Below, piece by piece: positions 9,029 to 18,260 of a stretch of DNA of 64,000 nt. The DNA lies in assembly GCF_020025155.1 (NCBI RefSeq), contig NZ_CP073751.1, positions 62,001 to 126,000 on the forward strand, read 5' to 3'. The notes under the pieces are model-generated. The model saw only the letters and a program-made list of their open reading frames with translations. It made no database searches and was not told the origin of the DNA. Position numbers and translations under genes: made by a program. The DNA is from Halopseudomonas nanhaiensis (GTDB lineage: Bacteria > Pseudomonadota > Gammaproteobacteria > Pseudomonadales > Pseudomonadaceae). Numbering within the stretch: position 1 is the stretch's first letter; every line of letters starts with the position of its first letter.

Positions 9029-10681
9029 TCAGACGGCTTTGACGATGCGATTGCGTCCGGCTTTCTTCGCCTGGTACATCGCCTGGTCGGCGCGGTCGAA
9101 CACCTTGTCGAGCGAGTCACCGGCATTGAACTGGGTGAAACCCAGTGAAATGGTGATGGTCACCCGCTCAGCCTTGAAGTGAAACGGGCATTGCTCGATA
9201 CCCGAGCGCAACTCGTCGAGCACCAGCGCCCCCTGCTCGACCGTGGTGCCAGGCATCAGCAGGACGAACTCCTCGCCCCCGAAACGCCCGATGAAGTCGG
9301 TCTTGCGCAACCGTGCAGACAGCTGATGAGCGATGAGTCGCAGCACCTTGTCGCCGGCGAGGTGACCGAAGCGGTCGTTGATGGTCTTGAAATGATCCAC
9401 GTCCAGCACGGCTAGGAGCAGTTCGCCCCCGTAGCGATGCCAGCGGTCGAACTCTTCCTCCATGCGCTTCTGCAAGCCTGCCCGATTCGCCAGGCCGGTC
9501 AGGTTGTCGAGCATCGCCCGTTGGCGTTGCTCATCGAGATGCTTGCGGAATGTCTGCGCTTCGACTTCCATCACCTGAATGCGCTCGATCATTGAGCGTA
9601 AGCGGCTGGAGGTTTCCTCCTCCTGATGTTCTCGCGACGAGCGTGCGCGGTCGACATCGAGCAGCAGCGCATCAAGCTTGGACTCGACAGTGGCTTTCAA
9701 TGCTTCGAGGTCGGTGGCCTGGCGAACGTCCCCATGCAGCTCGGCGACCTGCGAACGAATCGCCACCTCGAGCTCCTTGCCAGACTCGAACGACCCCAGA
9801 CAAACGTCATGGGCGGCTTCAAGGTTGCCCTGGAACTGCGCGAGTCGTCTGTTCAGCTGTTGCAGGTAGCGTTCGAAGTCCTGCTGGCGCTTCTGCTGGG
9901 CGTTGAGCACGAGCAGGGTGAGCTCGTCGAGCACGGCAGCCAGCTCATACCAGTTCAGGCCCTGGCTCACCTGCTCGCGCAGCCGCTCGCAACGATTTTT
10001 CTCATCGTCCAGAACCTGCAGCTCGGCGAGCAGATTGATCAGGATGGTTTCGATGTGCCCGGCGACCTGCGAATACTGCTGTTCTTCGCCGCCCACGGGA
10101 CGGCCTGCTGGCAGGGACGTGGCCGCAGCGTCGGGTTCGGCATCCGGCGTCTGCTCGGGGACTGCCGTGGATGACAGGCTCTGCACGTCGCTGCGCTTGA
10201 ACAGGCGCGCCAGCAGGCCGCGGTTTTCCGCACCTGATGGAACCTCTAGAACCAGCTGCTGGACGAGGGCCAGTTCTTCGAGCAGTGCAGGGATCTGATT
10301 GGCGTATTCAATGGGAGCATCGAGTTGTTTCTGCAGTTGCCTCAGCGCCTGCGCAGCCGATCCGGCGGGATGGCGACGCTGCAGGTTCTGCGCCAGAGTC
10401 TGGAGATGCCGGGCAATCTGGGACAGGCGTTCCTGGCGCTCGGCGTCGGCCTTGAGCACGGCGTGTTCCAGTTCCGGCATCAGGTCGGCGAGCAGATGGG
10501 TAGGGGCGTCGGCTCTGAGTGAACCTCTCAGCTCCCGCAAACGGCGGTCAAGCAGCGGGTCGAGCCCGTCCGCAGCAATACTGATGCGAACCAGGCTGCG
10601 CTTTAGGAGTTCTTCATGATCGGCGAGTTGATCCATGGCTTCCTGCCCTGATTGGACAACGTTGTTTCTGGGGTCCGACAT
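9029..10681 (-). CDS. dgcP: Diguanylate cyclase with long coiled N-terminus (DgcP-like)
   Basis: A 550-residue soluble protein. Residues about 385-545 form a GGDEF domain with an intact active-site motif (FGGEEFVLL) and the upstream LTGLANRAGL and DVDHFKTINDRFGH signatures, so it should make c-di-GMP from two GTP. The N-terminal 380 residues are helical and coiled-coil-rich with no membrane segment. A disordered, Ala/Pro-rich linker lies near residues 170-195. The ATG at 10681 follows AGGAG. The neighbourhood (amidase on one side, EEP phosphatase and dsbA on the other) matches P. aeruginosa PA5487/DgcP, a polar-localised cyclase. The name rests on that recalled synteny. Confidence 0.85.
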   Translation of the reverse strand: MSDPRNNVVQSGQEAMDQLADHEELLKRSLVRISIAADGLDPLLDRRLRELRGSLRADAPTHLLADLMPELEHAVLKADAERQERLSQIARHLQTLAQNLQRRHPAGSAAQALRQLQKQLDAPIEYANQIPALLEELALVQQLVLEVPSGAENRGLLARLFKRSDVQSLSSTAVPEQTPDAEPDAAATSLPAGRPVGGEEQQYSQVAGHIETILINLLAELQVLDDEKNRCERLREQVSQGLNWYELAAVLDELTLLVLNAQQKRQQDFERYLQQLNRRLAQFQGNLEAAHDVCLGSFESGKELEVAIRSQVAELHGDVRQATDLEALKATVESKLDALLLDVDRARSSREHQEEETSSRLRSMIERIQVMEVEAQTFRKHLDEQRQRAMLDNLTGLANRAGLQKRMEEEFDRWHRYGGELLLAVLDVDHFKTINDRFGHLAGDKVLRLIAHQLSARLRKTDFIGRFGGEEFVLLMPGTTVEQGALVLDELRSGIEQCPFHFKAERVTITISLGFTQFNAGDSLDKVFDRADQAMYQAKKAGRNRIVKAV

Positions 10682-10734
10682 GGATGCTCCTGCACGCTGT
10701 ACCCCGCGGATTATAGAGCAAATCCGGACCGGAG

Positions 10735-11607
10735 CTAGCGCTTAGTCTCCCGCGGCCGGCACATCTGGTCGGGCAGACGGATATGCATGGCTACCGGCAA
10801 ATGGTCGGATATCGGGTGTGGCAGCACCTCGACCTGCTCGATCGAGAGGCTCGGGCTGAGAAGGATATGGTCGAGCATCCGCGCCGGCTTCCAGCTCGGA
10901 TAGCTGCCTGGCAATGATGCAGTATGCAGGCCACTGCCACGCAGCGGCGAGCGCTCCAGCAGGTCCTCGGCATGGGTGTTCATGTCGCCCATCAGCACCA
11001 CGTGTTGATGATCTGCCACGCGCTCGCGGATGTACGCCAGCTGGTTGTTGCGCGTACGCGGACTCAGCGCCAGATGCATCATCACTACCAGTAAGGAGTC
11101 CTGACCCTGACCGAAACTGGTCAGGATCGCGCCTCGGCCCGGGAGCATGCCCGGCAGCTTGTGATCCTCGACCAGCTCCGGCGCGAAGCGGCTGAGCAAA
11201 CCATTCGAGTGCTGGGCGAAGCGACCAAGATTGCGGTTGAGCTGTTGGTACCAGTACGGGAATTGCCCTTCCCTGGCCAGATGCTCCACCTGATTGACGT
11301 AGCCCGAGCGGATGCTGCCGCCGTCGACTTCCTGCAGCGCCACCAGATCGAAATCGTTGAGCATGCGGGCGATCTGACCCAGCGTTGCCTGGCGGCGGGC
11401 ATGTGGCAGGAAATGCTGCCAGCTACGAGTGAGATAGTGGTGGTAGCGCTGAGTGTTGATGCCCACCTGAATGTTGAAGCTGAGCAGACGCAGCACATTC
11501 GGCAGCGTCTGTTCACAGGATACCCAGTTGGGATTGGTACGCAGGCACGCCGGCGCCATCGAACCATGGGTAGAACGCCGGACAGGGATATTTCCCGCTG
11601 AAATCAT
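10735..11607 (-). CDS. Endonuclease/exonuclease/phosphatase (EEP) family protein
   Basis: A 290-residue EEP-fold hydrolase. Recognisable motifs are LSFNIQVG (N-terminal Asn), ALQEVDGG (metal-binding Glu), VVLMGDMNTH (catalytic Asp/Asn) and SDHLPV (catalytic His) at the C-terminus. These are the Mg-dependent phosphodiesterase signatures shared by DNase I-like nucleases and phosphatases. The start is placed at 11607, with GAGG 6 nt upstream. A longer in-frame ORF reaches back into dsbA but has frame-shadow composition. It follows dsbA by 7 bp and is probably co-transcribed with it. Substrate unknown. Confidence 0.82.
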   Translation of the reverse strand: MISAGNIPVRRSTHGSMAPACLRTNPNWVSCEQTLPNVLRLLSFNIQVGINTQRYHHYLTRSWQHFLPHARRQATLGQIARMLNDFDLVALQEVDGGSIRSGYVNQVEHLAREGQFPYWYQQLNRNLGRFAQHSNGLLSRFAPELVEDHKLPGMLPGRGAILTSFGQGQDSLLVVMMHLALSPRTRNNQLAYIRERVADHQHVVLMGDMNTHAEDLLERSPLRGSGLHTASLPGSYPSWKPARMLDHILLSPSLSIEQVEVLPHPISDHLPVAMHIRLPDQMCRPRETKR

Positions 11608-11614
11608 GGCAACC

Positions 11615-12247
11615 TCAGTTGGATTGCCGTTCCTGCTCCACCAGGTACTCGGCAACCTTGAGCATTTCTTCGAAGCCGCCGGCCATGGCTGCCTCAATAC
11701 GATACTTCCCGTTGACGACCAGCGTCGGAACGCCGGTGGCACGGTAGGCCTTGGACAGGCGCTCGGCCTGGGCCATCTTGCCGCGGACACCCATCGAGGA
11801 CCAGGCACGCTTGAACTGCTTTTCGTCGATACCGTACGGCTCGAGGAACTCGATCATCTCGTCCTGGGTAGCCAGGCGCTTCTTCTCGTTGTGGATCGCC
11901 TGGAACACCGCCTGATGGGTTTCATCGAGCTTGTTCAGGCTTTGCAGAGTGTAGTAAAGCTGACCGTGGGTGTTCCAAACGCCGCCGAAGAATGCGGGGA
12001 CAGGACGGAAATACGCGTCCTCGGGCAGCGTTTTTTTCCACTCTCCGATGACCGGTTCCAGAGAAAAGCAATGGCCGCAACCGTACCAGAACAGCTCGGC
12101 GACCTCGACCTTGTCGACATCCTGGGTCGCGGCCGGCGCGGTGAGTTCCACATAGTGAACTCCGGCTTTATAGGGTGCTTCCTGAGCATTGGCCAGGGCC
12201 AGGCTGCCGACCAGCCACACCAGGGCTATAGAAATCCATGCGCGCAT
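11615..12247 (-). CDS. dsbA: Periplasmic thiol:disulfide oxidoreductase DsbA
   Basis: A 210-residue exported thioredoxin-fold oxidase that introduces disulfide bonds into periplasmic proteins. A cleavable signal peptide covers about residues 1-21 (ends LALANA). The redox motif is CGHC in FWYGCGHCF, and the cis-proline loop reads GVPTLVV. The long helical insertion between them and the overall size fit DsbA. The usual DsbA active site is CPHC; glycine at the second position is discussed in the findings. It lies downstream of cytochrome c4, separated by a Rho-independent terminator, and upstream of the EEP gene. Confidence 0.93.
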   Translation of the reverse strand: MRAWISIALVWLVGSLALANAQEAPYKAGVHYVELTAPAATQDVDKVEVAELFWYGCGHCFSLEPVIGEWKKTLPEDAYFRPVPAFFGGVWNTHGQLYYTLQSLNKLDETHQAVFQAIHNEKKRLATQDEMIEFLEPYGIDEKQFKRAWSSMGVRGKMAQAERLSKAYRATGVPTLVVNGKYRIEAAMAGGFEEMLKVAEYLVEQERQSN

Positions 12248-12342
12248 CTAACTCTCCCGAACGAACACCTGACGGATCGAACGACATCAGCATATGAGGC
12301 TGGTTGCCGTCGCTATCTGTGCAGCATACCCGCTGCACCACG

Positions 12343-12373
12343 AAAAAAGGGTGACCGAAGCCACCCTTTTTTT
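12343..12373 (-). terminator. Rho-independent terminator after cytochrome c4 gene
   Basis: On the minus strand GGGTGGC-TTCG-GTCACCC (one G-U pair) forms a 7-bp stem closed by the extra-stable UUCG tetraloop and is followed by six T. An A-run on the other side lets it work in both directions. It separates cc4 from dsbA. Confidence 0.85.
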
Positions 12374-12405
12374 GAAGCCCACCGCAACACGCGGCAATAC
12401 TTGGG

Positions 12406-13023
12406 TCAGCGAAGACCCTGAATGTAGTTGGCAACGGCTTCGATGTCCTTGTTGCTCAGCTTTTCCGCAACCATCTGCATGATGCGCGTGTCGCCGTCAT
12501 TGGTGCGGTCGCCTTCCCGGAATGCCGTGAGCTGCTTGACCGTGTACGCGGCGTGCTGACCAGCCAGCTGCGGGAAGCCCGCCGGCTCGTTGCCCTTGCC
12601 GGTTGGGGAGTGGCAGCCGGTGCAGGCCGGTAGCCCCGTTTCCAGGCGGCCGCCGCGGTAAAGCTTCTCGCCAAGCTCGGCCAGATCCGGGTCGGCGACG
12701 CCACCGGTCATGGTGTTGGAAGAGAAGTACGCGGCCATGTCGGCCAGGTCCTGCTCATTGAAATTGTCGAGCATGCCGGTCATCTCGACCACCACCCGGT
12801 TGCCTTCCTTGATGTCTACCAGCTGCTTGAGCAGGTAACGATCACCCTGTCCAGCAAGCTTGGGGAAGTTTCCCGAAGTGCTGTTGCCATCGGTTCCATG
12901 GCAAGCGCCACACATGGCCACTTTGCCCTTACCGGCTTCGGCATCCCCTTGCAACGGGGCCTGTGCATAGGCCGAACCGGCCACACCGAGGGATAACACC
13001 AGACTCACGAGTAATTTATTCAT
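12406..13023 (-). CDS. cc4: Dihaem cytochrome c4
   Basis: A 205-residue periplasmic dihaem cytochrome. The signal peptide ends AYA before residue 21. Two tandem class I cytochrome c domains carry haem motifs CGACH and CTGCH, each with distal methionine candidates (EMTGML and IMQMVA). The duplicated fold with the PKLAGQ/PQLAGQ repeats is diagnostic of c4. It shuttles electrons to terminal oxidases, and a caa3-type oxidase operon lies elsewhere in this window. It is transcribed away from engB across a 267-bp intergenic region and ends in a clear terminator. Confidence 0.93.
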   Translation of the reverse strand: MNKLLVSLVLSLGVAGSAYAQAPLQGDAEAGKGKVAMCGACHGTDGNSTSGNFPKLAGQGDRYLLKQLVDIKEGNRVVVEMTGMLDNFNEQDLADMAAYFSSNTMTGGVADPDLAELGEKLYRGGRLETGLPACTGCHSPTGKGNEPAGFPQLAGQHAAYTVKQLTAFREGDRTNDGDTRIMQMVAEKLSNKDIEAVANYIQGLR

Positions 13024-13290
13024 CGGCTAATCCAATTACGGCTAAATAAAAAATGGGCATTGTCCGCAGCTCCGGCTTCGTAGGCCGCGTTATCCAGACG
13101 GACTGCCTCGTTATTCGTTCCCGTCACGCATCAGTGCTAGTAGAGCGCCATGCTATCTGCCACAGGGTGGGGCTGCAATGGGCAGACTGTCGCAGTGCCC
13201 CGGCCGGGATATAAAACCGCAGCAGTATATACTAAGCTACGTCGCGGCGTGAATGTCGTCGCCCCCATGCCCGCTTTAACGGATTGACCG

Positions 13291-13935
13291 ATGCCCCTAG
13301 CAACTCCCCTCGTCTCGCTGTGCCAACGCGCCTCCTTCATCAAAAGTGCCAGCGAAGTCGATCAGTGCCCGCCCGATCAGGGTTTCGAAGTGGCCTTCGC
13401 CGGCCGCTCCAATGCCGGCAAGTCCAGTGCGTTGAACACCCTGACCCATGCGCGCCTGGCGCGAACGTCGAAGACTCCGGGTCGGACCCAGCTGATCAAC
13501 TTCTTCGGTCTCGACGAGCAGCGTCGGCTGGTCGACCTGCCCGGCTACGGCTACGCCAAGGTGCCGCTGGCGCTCAAGGAGCACTGGAAGCAGCATCTGG
13601 ACGCCTACCTGACCCATCGCGATTCCCTGGTAGGGCTGGTCCTGGTCATGGATATCCGTCATCCACTATCGGACTTCGATCAGATGATGCTGCAGTGGGC
13701 CGGGGACAGCAGCCTGCCTACGCTGGTGCTGTTGAGCAAGGCCGATAAGCTCGCGTTCGGCGCATCCAAGAACGAGTTGCTCAAGATCCAGGCACGTGTG
13801 CGCAAGGAGCATGGTGATCTGGTATCGGTGCAGCTGTTTTCGTCACCGAAGCGACAGGGGGTGGACGAGGCCCACGCAGTGCTCGAACAGTGGTTCTTTC
13901 CGGATCTGCTGGATATCGATGAGGCGCAGGGCTGA
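13291..13935 (+). CDS. engB: Ribosome biogenesis GTPase EngB/YsxC (YihA)
   Basis: A 214-residue TRAFAC-class GTPase needed for large-subunit assembly. G1 is [10 protein letters not shown]2 lies in KTPGRTQ, G3 is DLPGYGYA, and the G4 position reads SKADK. Length and motif order are standard. It faces polA across a 235-bp region that carries an sRNA candidate. This engB-sRNA-polA order is also seen with spf in enterobacteria and ersA in pseudomonads. Its start is the only in-frame ATG that preserves the N-terminal [12 protein letters not shown] segment of the family. Confidence 0.95.
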   Translation: MPLATPLVSLCQRASFIKSASEVDQCPPDQGFEVAFAGRSNAGKSSALNTLTHARLARTSKTPGRTQLINFFGLDEQRRLVDLPGYGYAKVPLALKEHWKQHLDAYLTHRDSLVGLVLVMDIRHPLSDFDQMMLQWAGDSSLPTLVLLSKADKLAFGASKNELLKIQARVRKEHGDLVSVQLFSSPKRQGVDEAHAVLEQWFFPDLLDIDEAQG

Positions 13936-13951
13936 TCGCCGAATCGCAGGC

Positions 13952-13995
13952 AAAAAAAACCCCGAACTTCTATGGGGAGGGAAGGTTCGGGGTTT
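13952..13995 (-). terminator. Terminator of the ErsA-type sRNA, also downstream of engB
   Basis: AAACCCCGAAC (13957-13967) pairs perfectly with GTTCGGGGTTT (13985-13995). On the minus strand the stem is followed by eight T, making a strong intrinsic terminator for the sRNA. On the plus strand only TTTAA follows, so it is weaker for engB. Confidence 0.85.
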
Positions 13996-14086
13996 AACGA
14001 CCGGGCTGTGCTAGGAAAGGGTTGCCCGGTTTTCTGCCAACACTAAATCACATCTAAGGAGCAAGAAGGGCTTGACTGGCCATTCC
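13952..14086 (-). ncRNA. ersA: ErsA-like small regulatory RNA (candidate)
   Basis: A non-coding interval between engB and polA. An AlgU/RpoE-type promoter lies directly upstream and a strong intrinsic terminator defines the 3' end. The predicted transcript is about 130-135 nt, starting near 14084-14087. In P. aeruginosa the Hfq-binding sRNA ErsA is encoded at this exact position, is about 132 nt long and depends on sigma-22. The transcript carries a C/U-rich loop (CCTTCCCTCCCC) between the terminator arms and no plausible ORF. Identity rests on position, promoter and size. I could not align it with ErsA. Confidence 0.75.
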
Positions 14087-14091
14087 CAAGC

Positions 14092-14118
14092 TCTGACCGG
14101 CGCCTTTCGCTGAAGTTC
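14092..14118 (-). promoter_or_regulatory. AlgU/sigma-22 (RpoE-type) promoter of the sRNA
   Basis: On the minus strand GAACTT (14113-14118) and TCAGA (14092-14096) are 16 bp apart. This matches the AlgU/RpoE consensus GAACTT-N16/17-TCtGA with one change. A run of seven T lies immediately upstream of the -35. Envelope-stress control of the sRNA is the expected consequence. Confidence 0.8.
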
Positions 14119-14170
14119 AAAAAAATCCGCGGAAACATGAAACTTTTTTGCACGGGCGGACCAAACCGCT

Positions 14171-16918
14171 CTAGTGCGCTTCATCCCAGTTCATGCCGAC
14201 GCCCACTTCAACCGCCAGCGGCACGTCCAGTTTCGCTGCGCCGCTCATCCGCTGGCATAGCCCCGCGCGTACCGATTCGACCTGATCTTCACGTACTTCC
14301 AGCACCAGTTCGTCGTGAACCTGCATGATGACGCGCGCATCCAGGCCGGACGCGACCAGCCAGCTGTCAACCTCGATCATCGCGCGCTTGATGATGTCAG
14401 CCGCCGTGCCCTGCATGGGGGCATTGATCGCCGTGCGCTCTGCAGCCTTGCGCATGGCCTGGTTCTTGGAATTGATATCCGGCAGGTACAGGCGGCGGCC
14501 AAACAGCGTCTCCACGTAGCCCTGCTCGTGCGCCTGGTCGCGGGTCCGCTCCATGTAGCTGAGCACGCCGGGGTAGCGTTCGAAGTAGCGGTCGATATAG
14601 GCCTGCGCTTCTTTGCGGTCTACGCCGATCTGCTTGGCCAGGCCGAAGGCGCTCATGCCATAGATAAGCCCAAAGTTGATCGCCTTGGCGCTGCGCCGCT
14701 GGTCATTGTGCACTTCCTCCAGCGGCACGCCGAATACCTCCGCCGCCGTAGCACGGTGTACATCCAGGTCGTGACGGAAGGCATCGAGCAGCCCGGGATC
14801 CTGCGCCAGATGCGCCATGATCCGTAGCTCGATCTGCGAATAGTCCGCCGCGACCAGTCGATAGCCAGGCGGAGCGATGAATGCCTGGCGGATCCGCCGG
14901 CCTTCGGCGGTACGAATCGGAATGTTCTGCAGGTTCGGATCCGACGACGACAGCCGGCCCGTAGCGGTCACGGCCTGGTGATAGGACGTGTGAATACGGC
15001 CGGTCCGCGCGTTGATCTGCTCCGGCAACCGGTCGGTATAGGTGCTCTTGAGCTTGCTCATGCTGCGGTACTGCATGATCACCTGCGGCAGCGGGTAACC
15101 CTGCTCGGCCAGTTCCGCGAGCACCGATTCGGCCGTCGACGGCTGACCCTTGGCAGTCTTGGACAGCACAGGCAGACCCTGCTGGTCGTAAAGGATGGCA
15201 CACAGCTGTTTCGGCGAACCAAGATTGAACTGCTGCCCGGCAATGTCGTACGCCTTGTGCTCGAGCTCGAGCATCTTCTCACCCAGCTCCCGGCTCTGCA
15301 CGCCGAGCAGTTGAGCGTCGACCAGTGCCCCGTAACGCTCGATGCGTGCGAGCACCGGCATCAGCGGCATCTCTATGTCCTTGAGTACGCTCATCAGGCT
15401 CGGATGCGCCCGCAGCTTCTGCACCAGCGTCTGGTGCAGACGCAGGGTGACGTCAGCGTCCTCGGCGGAGTACGGTCCGGCCTGCTCTACGGCAACCTGA
15501 TCGAAGGTCAGTTGTTTCGCGCCCTTGCCGGCAACGTCCTCGAAGCGGATGGTCGCTTCGCCCAGATACTTCTGCGCCAGGCTGTCCATGTCGTGACGCG
15601 TGGCGGTCGAATCCAGTACGTAGGATTCGAGCATGGTGTCGAATGCCACACCACGCATGTCGATGCCGTAGTGCGCCAGCACGTTCATGTCGTATTTGGC
15701 GTGCTGGGCCACCTTGAGCTTGCTCTCGTCTTCCAGCATCGGTTTGAGCCGGGCGAGTACCGCGTCCCGGTCAAGCTGCTGGGGCGCGCCCATGTAATCG
15801 TGACGCAGCGGCACATACGCAGCTTCATGCGGGTTGACTGCGAATGACACCCCGACGAGCTCCGCTTCCTGCGCGTTCAGGCTGGTGGTTTCGGTGTCGA
15901 AGGAGAACAGTCGGGCGATCGCCAGCTTGTCCAGCCAGCGCTCCAGGTCATCCTGCTCGAGGATGATTGCGTAATGGCGTTCGACCTTTTCAGCCGGCTC
16001 GACAGCCTGGGCCGATCCTGGCTGGGCAGCCGCACGACTCTCGCGCTGCAGATCTTCCACCCAGTTGCGAAACTCCAGCTCGCGGTACAGCTCGAGCAGC
16101 GCCTCTCGGTTGGGCTCGCCCGGGTGCAGGGCATCGACGCGCAGCTCGAGCTCGACGTCGGTCTTGATCGTCGCCAGCTGATGCGAGAGATACGCCGCGT
16201 CGCGATGCTCGGTCAGCTTCTCGCCCAGCTTCTTCGCGCCGCGTATGTCCAGGCTGGCGACCTTCTCCAGATTGGCGTAGATCACGTCCAGCCCGCCGCC
16301 CAGTCCACCGATCAGGCCTACCGCGGTCTTTTCACCGATCCCCGGTACGCCGGGTATGTTGTCCGACTTGTCGCCCATCAGCGCCAGAAAGTCGATGATG
16401 CAGTCGGGACCCACGCCGAATTTCTCGCGCACCCCGGCTTCGTCCAGCACGGTTCCGGTCATGGTGTTGACCAGCGTGATGTGCCCGTCGACCAGCTGCG
16501 CCATGTCCTTGTCACCGGTGGAAATGATCACCGGACAGCCGCGCGCGGCGCTCTGGCAGGCCAGCGTGCCGATCACGTCATCGGCTTCGACGCCTTCCAC
16601 GCACAGCAGCGGCAGCCCAAGGGCGCGCACGCAGGCATGCAGTGGCGCGATCTGGCTGCTCAGCTCGTCGGGCATGGGCGGGCGGTGGGACTTGTAGTTC
16701 TCGAACAGGGCGTCGCGAAAGGTCGGCCCCTTGGCATCGAAGACCACAGCGAACGGGCTGTCCGGATACTGCCGGCGCAGGCTGCTGAGCATGTTGAGCA
16801 CGCCCTTGATCGCGCCGGTGGGCTGACCCTTGGAGGTGGTCAGCGGGGGTAGGGCGTGAAAGGCACGATACAGGTAGGACGAGCCATCCACGAGGATCAG
16901 GGGGGCGGTATCAGTCAT
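14171..16918 (-). CDS. polA: DNA polymerase I
   Basis: A 915-residue family A polymerase for Okazaki fragment processing and gap repair. Three parts are visible. The N-terminal 5'-3' exonuclease spans about residues 1-290 ([21 protein letters not shown], and a helix-hairpin-helix at [10 protein letters not shown]). The 3'-5' proofreading domain starts near residue 320 ([10 protein letters not shown] with the metal-binding DxE). The polymerase domain follows from about 520, with motif A ([15 protein letters not shown]), the O-helix ([19 protein letters not shown]) and motif C ([10 protein letters not shown]). All catalytic residues are present. It is divergent from the DUF2782 gene. Confidence 0.97.
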   Translation of the reverse strand: MTDTAPLILVDGSSYLYRAFHALPPLTTSKGQPTGAIKGVLNMLSSLRRQYPDSPFAVVFDAKGPTFRDALFENYKSHRPPMPDELSSQIAPLHACVRALGLPLLCVEGVEADDVIGTLACQSAARGCPVIISTGDKDMAQLVDGHITLVNTMTGTVLDEAGVREKFGVGPDCIIDFLALMGDKSDNIPGVPGIGEKTAVGLIGGLGGGLDVIYANLEKVASLDIRGAKKLGEKLTEHRDAAYLSHQLATIKTDVELELRVDALHPGEPNREALLELYRELEFRNWVEDLQRESRAAAQPGSAQAVEPAEKVERHYAIILEQDDLERWLDKLAIARLFSFDTETTSLNAQEAELVGVSFAVNPHEAAYVPLRHDYMGAPQQLDRDAVLARLKPMLEDESKLKVAQHAKYDMNVLAHYGIDMRGVAFDTMLESYVLDSTATRHDMDSLAQKYLGEATIRFEDVAGKGAKQLTFDQVAVEQAGPYSAEDADVTLRLHQTLVQKLRAHPSLMSVLKDIEMPLMPVLARIERYGALVDAQLLGVQSRELGEKMLELEHKAYDIAGQQFNLGSPKQLCAILYDQQGLPVLSKTAKGQPSTAESVLAELAEQGYPLPQVIMQYRSMSKLKSTYTDRLPEQINARTGRIHTSYHQAVTATGRLSSSDPNLQNIPIRTAEGRRIRQAFIAPPGYRLVAADYSQIELRIMAHLAQDPGLLDAFRHDLDVHRATAAEVFGVPLEEVHNDQRRSAKAINFGLIYGMSAFGLAKQIGVDRKEAQAYIDRYFERYPGVLSYMERTRDQAHEQGYVETLFGRRLYLPDINSKNQAMRKAAERTAINAPMQGTAADIIKRAMIEVDSWLVASGLDARVIMQVHDELVLEVREDQVESVRAGLCQRMSGAAKLDVPLAVEVGVGMNWDEAH

Positions 16919-17012
16919 GCGTCAGATCAACGTTCCGGTAAGAAAAAGGGCTAGAATGGCGGTGGGTAGCAAGGCTGCTCCTCCACCTTCCTATGACAGG
17001 ACACAGAGTACC

Positions 17013-17297
17013 ATGACACGTTCAGTATGCCGTTGGCTGGGAGCCATGACCCTCGCGCTGAGTTTGCCCCTGCTGGCCCAGGAGCCGGTCACCGCAGAGC
17101 CCGATGTGACCATTCGCGAGGAAAGCGGTCGACGCGTCGAAGAGTATCGACTCAATGGTTTCCTGTATGCGATCAAGGTATTCCCCAAGAACGGGGAGCC
17201 ATACTTTCTGGTCGCGGTGGACGACGATGGCAATTTTGCCCGCGCCGACCAGGTGCAGGGCATGCGCATCCCTTCGTGGAAGATATTCGAGTGGTAA
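17013..17297 (+). CDS. DUF2782 small exported protein
   Basis: A 94-residue protein with an N-terminal signal sequence (hydrophobic stretch LGAMTLALSLPLLAQEP) and a short beta-rich domain containing EEYRLNGFLYAIKVFP and GEPYFLVAVDDDG. It matches the DUF2782 family found between polA and thrB in pseudomonads (P. aeruginosa PA5494). The ATG at 17013 is chosen over an upstream in-frame ATG at 16917 because it starts a clean signal peptide; the upstream extension would overlap the polA start. Only 9 bp separate it from thrB, so the two are probably co-transcribed. Function unknown. Confidence 0.8.
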   Translation: MTRSVCRWLGAMTLALSLPLLAQEPVTAEPDVTIREESGRRVEEYRLNGFLYAIKVFPKNGEPYFLVAVDDDGNFARADQVQGMRIPSWKIFEW

Positions 17298-17306
17298 GGA
17301 CCGGGC

Positions 17307-18260
17307 ATGTCCGTATTCACGCCGGTTGACCGCAGCCAGCTGGAGGCGTTTCTGGCTGCCTTCGAGCTCGGGTCGCTGATCGATTTCCGTGGCATTGAAG
17401 GCGGCAGTGAGAACAGCAACTTCTTCGTTGACTGCACCGGCGGCTCCTTCGTTCTCACCCTGGTCGAGCGCGGGCCGGCCGATGAGCTGGAGTTCTTCGT
17501 TGCGCTGCTCGAATGTCTGCATCAGGCCAATCTTCCGGTGCCATACGCTATCGCCGATCGGCACGGGCAGACTCTGCATCGACTTGAGAACCGTCCGGCC
17601 CTCATGCAGCCACGGCTGACCGGCCGCCACGTCCAGGCCCCTGAACCGCAGCATTGCGCCGCCGTTGGCCGGATGCTGGCTCAGCTTCACCAGGTCACCA
17701 GCACCTGCGGCCTTGAGCGCAGCAGCGATCGCGGGATGCAGTGGATGGCTGACGAGGCCGAACGCTACCGTCAGGGTGCCTTGCCGATGGAAAGCGAGTT
17801 GCTGGATGACGCCTTCGAGGCGCTGCGGCGGGTTCGCCAGCTCGAGCCCGGCCTGCCGCGAGCGGTACTGCATGCGGACCTGTTTCGCGACAATGTGATG
17901 TTCGAGGGGCACCGGCTGACCGGCATCATCGACTTCTACAACGCGGCCAGCGGCCCGACGCTGTATGACGTGGCGATCTGTGCGAACGACTGGTGTCTGG
18001 ACGCCGAACATCGACTTGACCCGCTGCGCACTTCGGCGCTGCTCGAGGCCTACGCCGGTGAGCGCCCCTTTACCGCCGAGGAAGCGGCATGCTGGCCGGC
18101 CATGTTGCGCGTCGCCGCGCTGCGCTTCTGGCTGTCGCGCTCCCTTGCGGCGCAGGCGCACGCCGACCAGCCCGGTGTGCTGGTCAAGGATCCGATGCAT
18201 TTCATGCAGATTCTGCAGGCGCACCGTCATGTGTCGGTGCGCCTGCCCCGCGCAGCCTGA
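17307..18260 (+). CDS. thrB: Homoserine kinase ThrB
   Basis: A 317-residue homoserine kinase of the aminoglycoside-phosphotransferase (APH) fold, which phosphorylates L-homoserine in threonine synthesis. The motif GGSENSNFFVDC replaces the P-loop, the Brenner-type catalytic motif VLHADLFRDNVMF holds the catalytic Asp, and TGIIDFYNA holds the metal-binding Asp. This APH type is characteristic of pseudomonads and differs from the GHMP-type ThrB of enterobacteria. It abuts the end of convergent znuA with no gap (TGA directly followed by TCA). Confidence 0.93.
   Translation: MSVFTPVDRSQLEAFLAAFELGSLIDFRGIEGGSENSNFFVDCTGGSFVLTLVERGPADELEFFVALLECLHQANLPVPYAIADRHGQTLHRLENRPALMQPRLTGRHVQAPEPQHCAAVGRMLAQLHQVTSTCGLERSSDRGMQWMADEAERYRQGALPMESELLDDAFEALRRVRQLEPGLPRAVLHADLFRDNVMFEGHRLTGIIDFYNAASGPTLYDVAICANDWCLDAEHRLDPLRTSALLEAYAGERPFTAEEAACWPAMLRVAALRFWLSRSLAAQAHADQPGVLVKDPMHFMQILQAHRHVSVRLPRAA

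Noticed and set aside
11608-11808. N-terminal extension of the EEP gene
   Set aside because: It overlaps dsbA in another frame with shadow-like composition; a good ribosome-binding site supports the start at 11607.
16917-17012. Longer start for the DUF2782 protein
   Set aside because: It would place a basic, unconserved stretch before a clean signal peptide and overlap the polA start.
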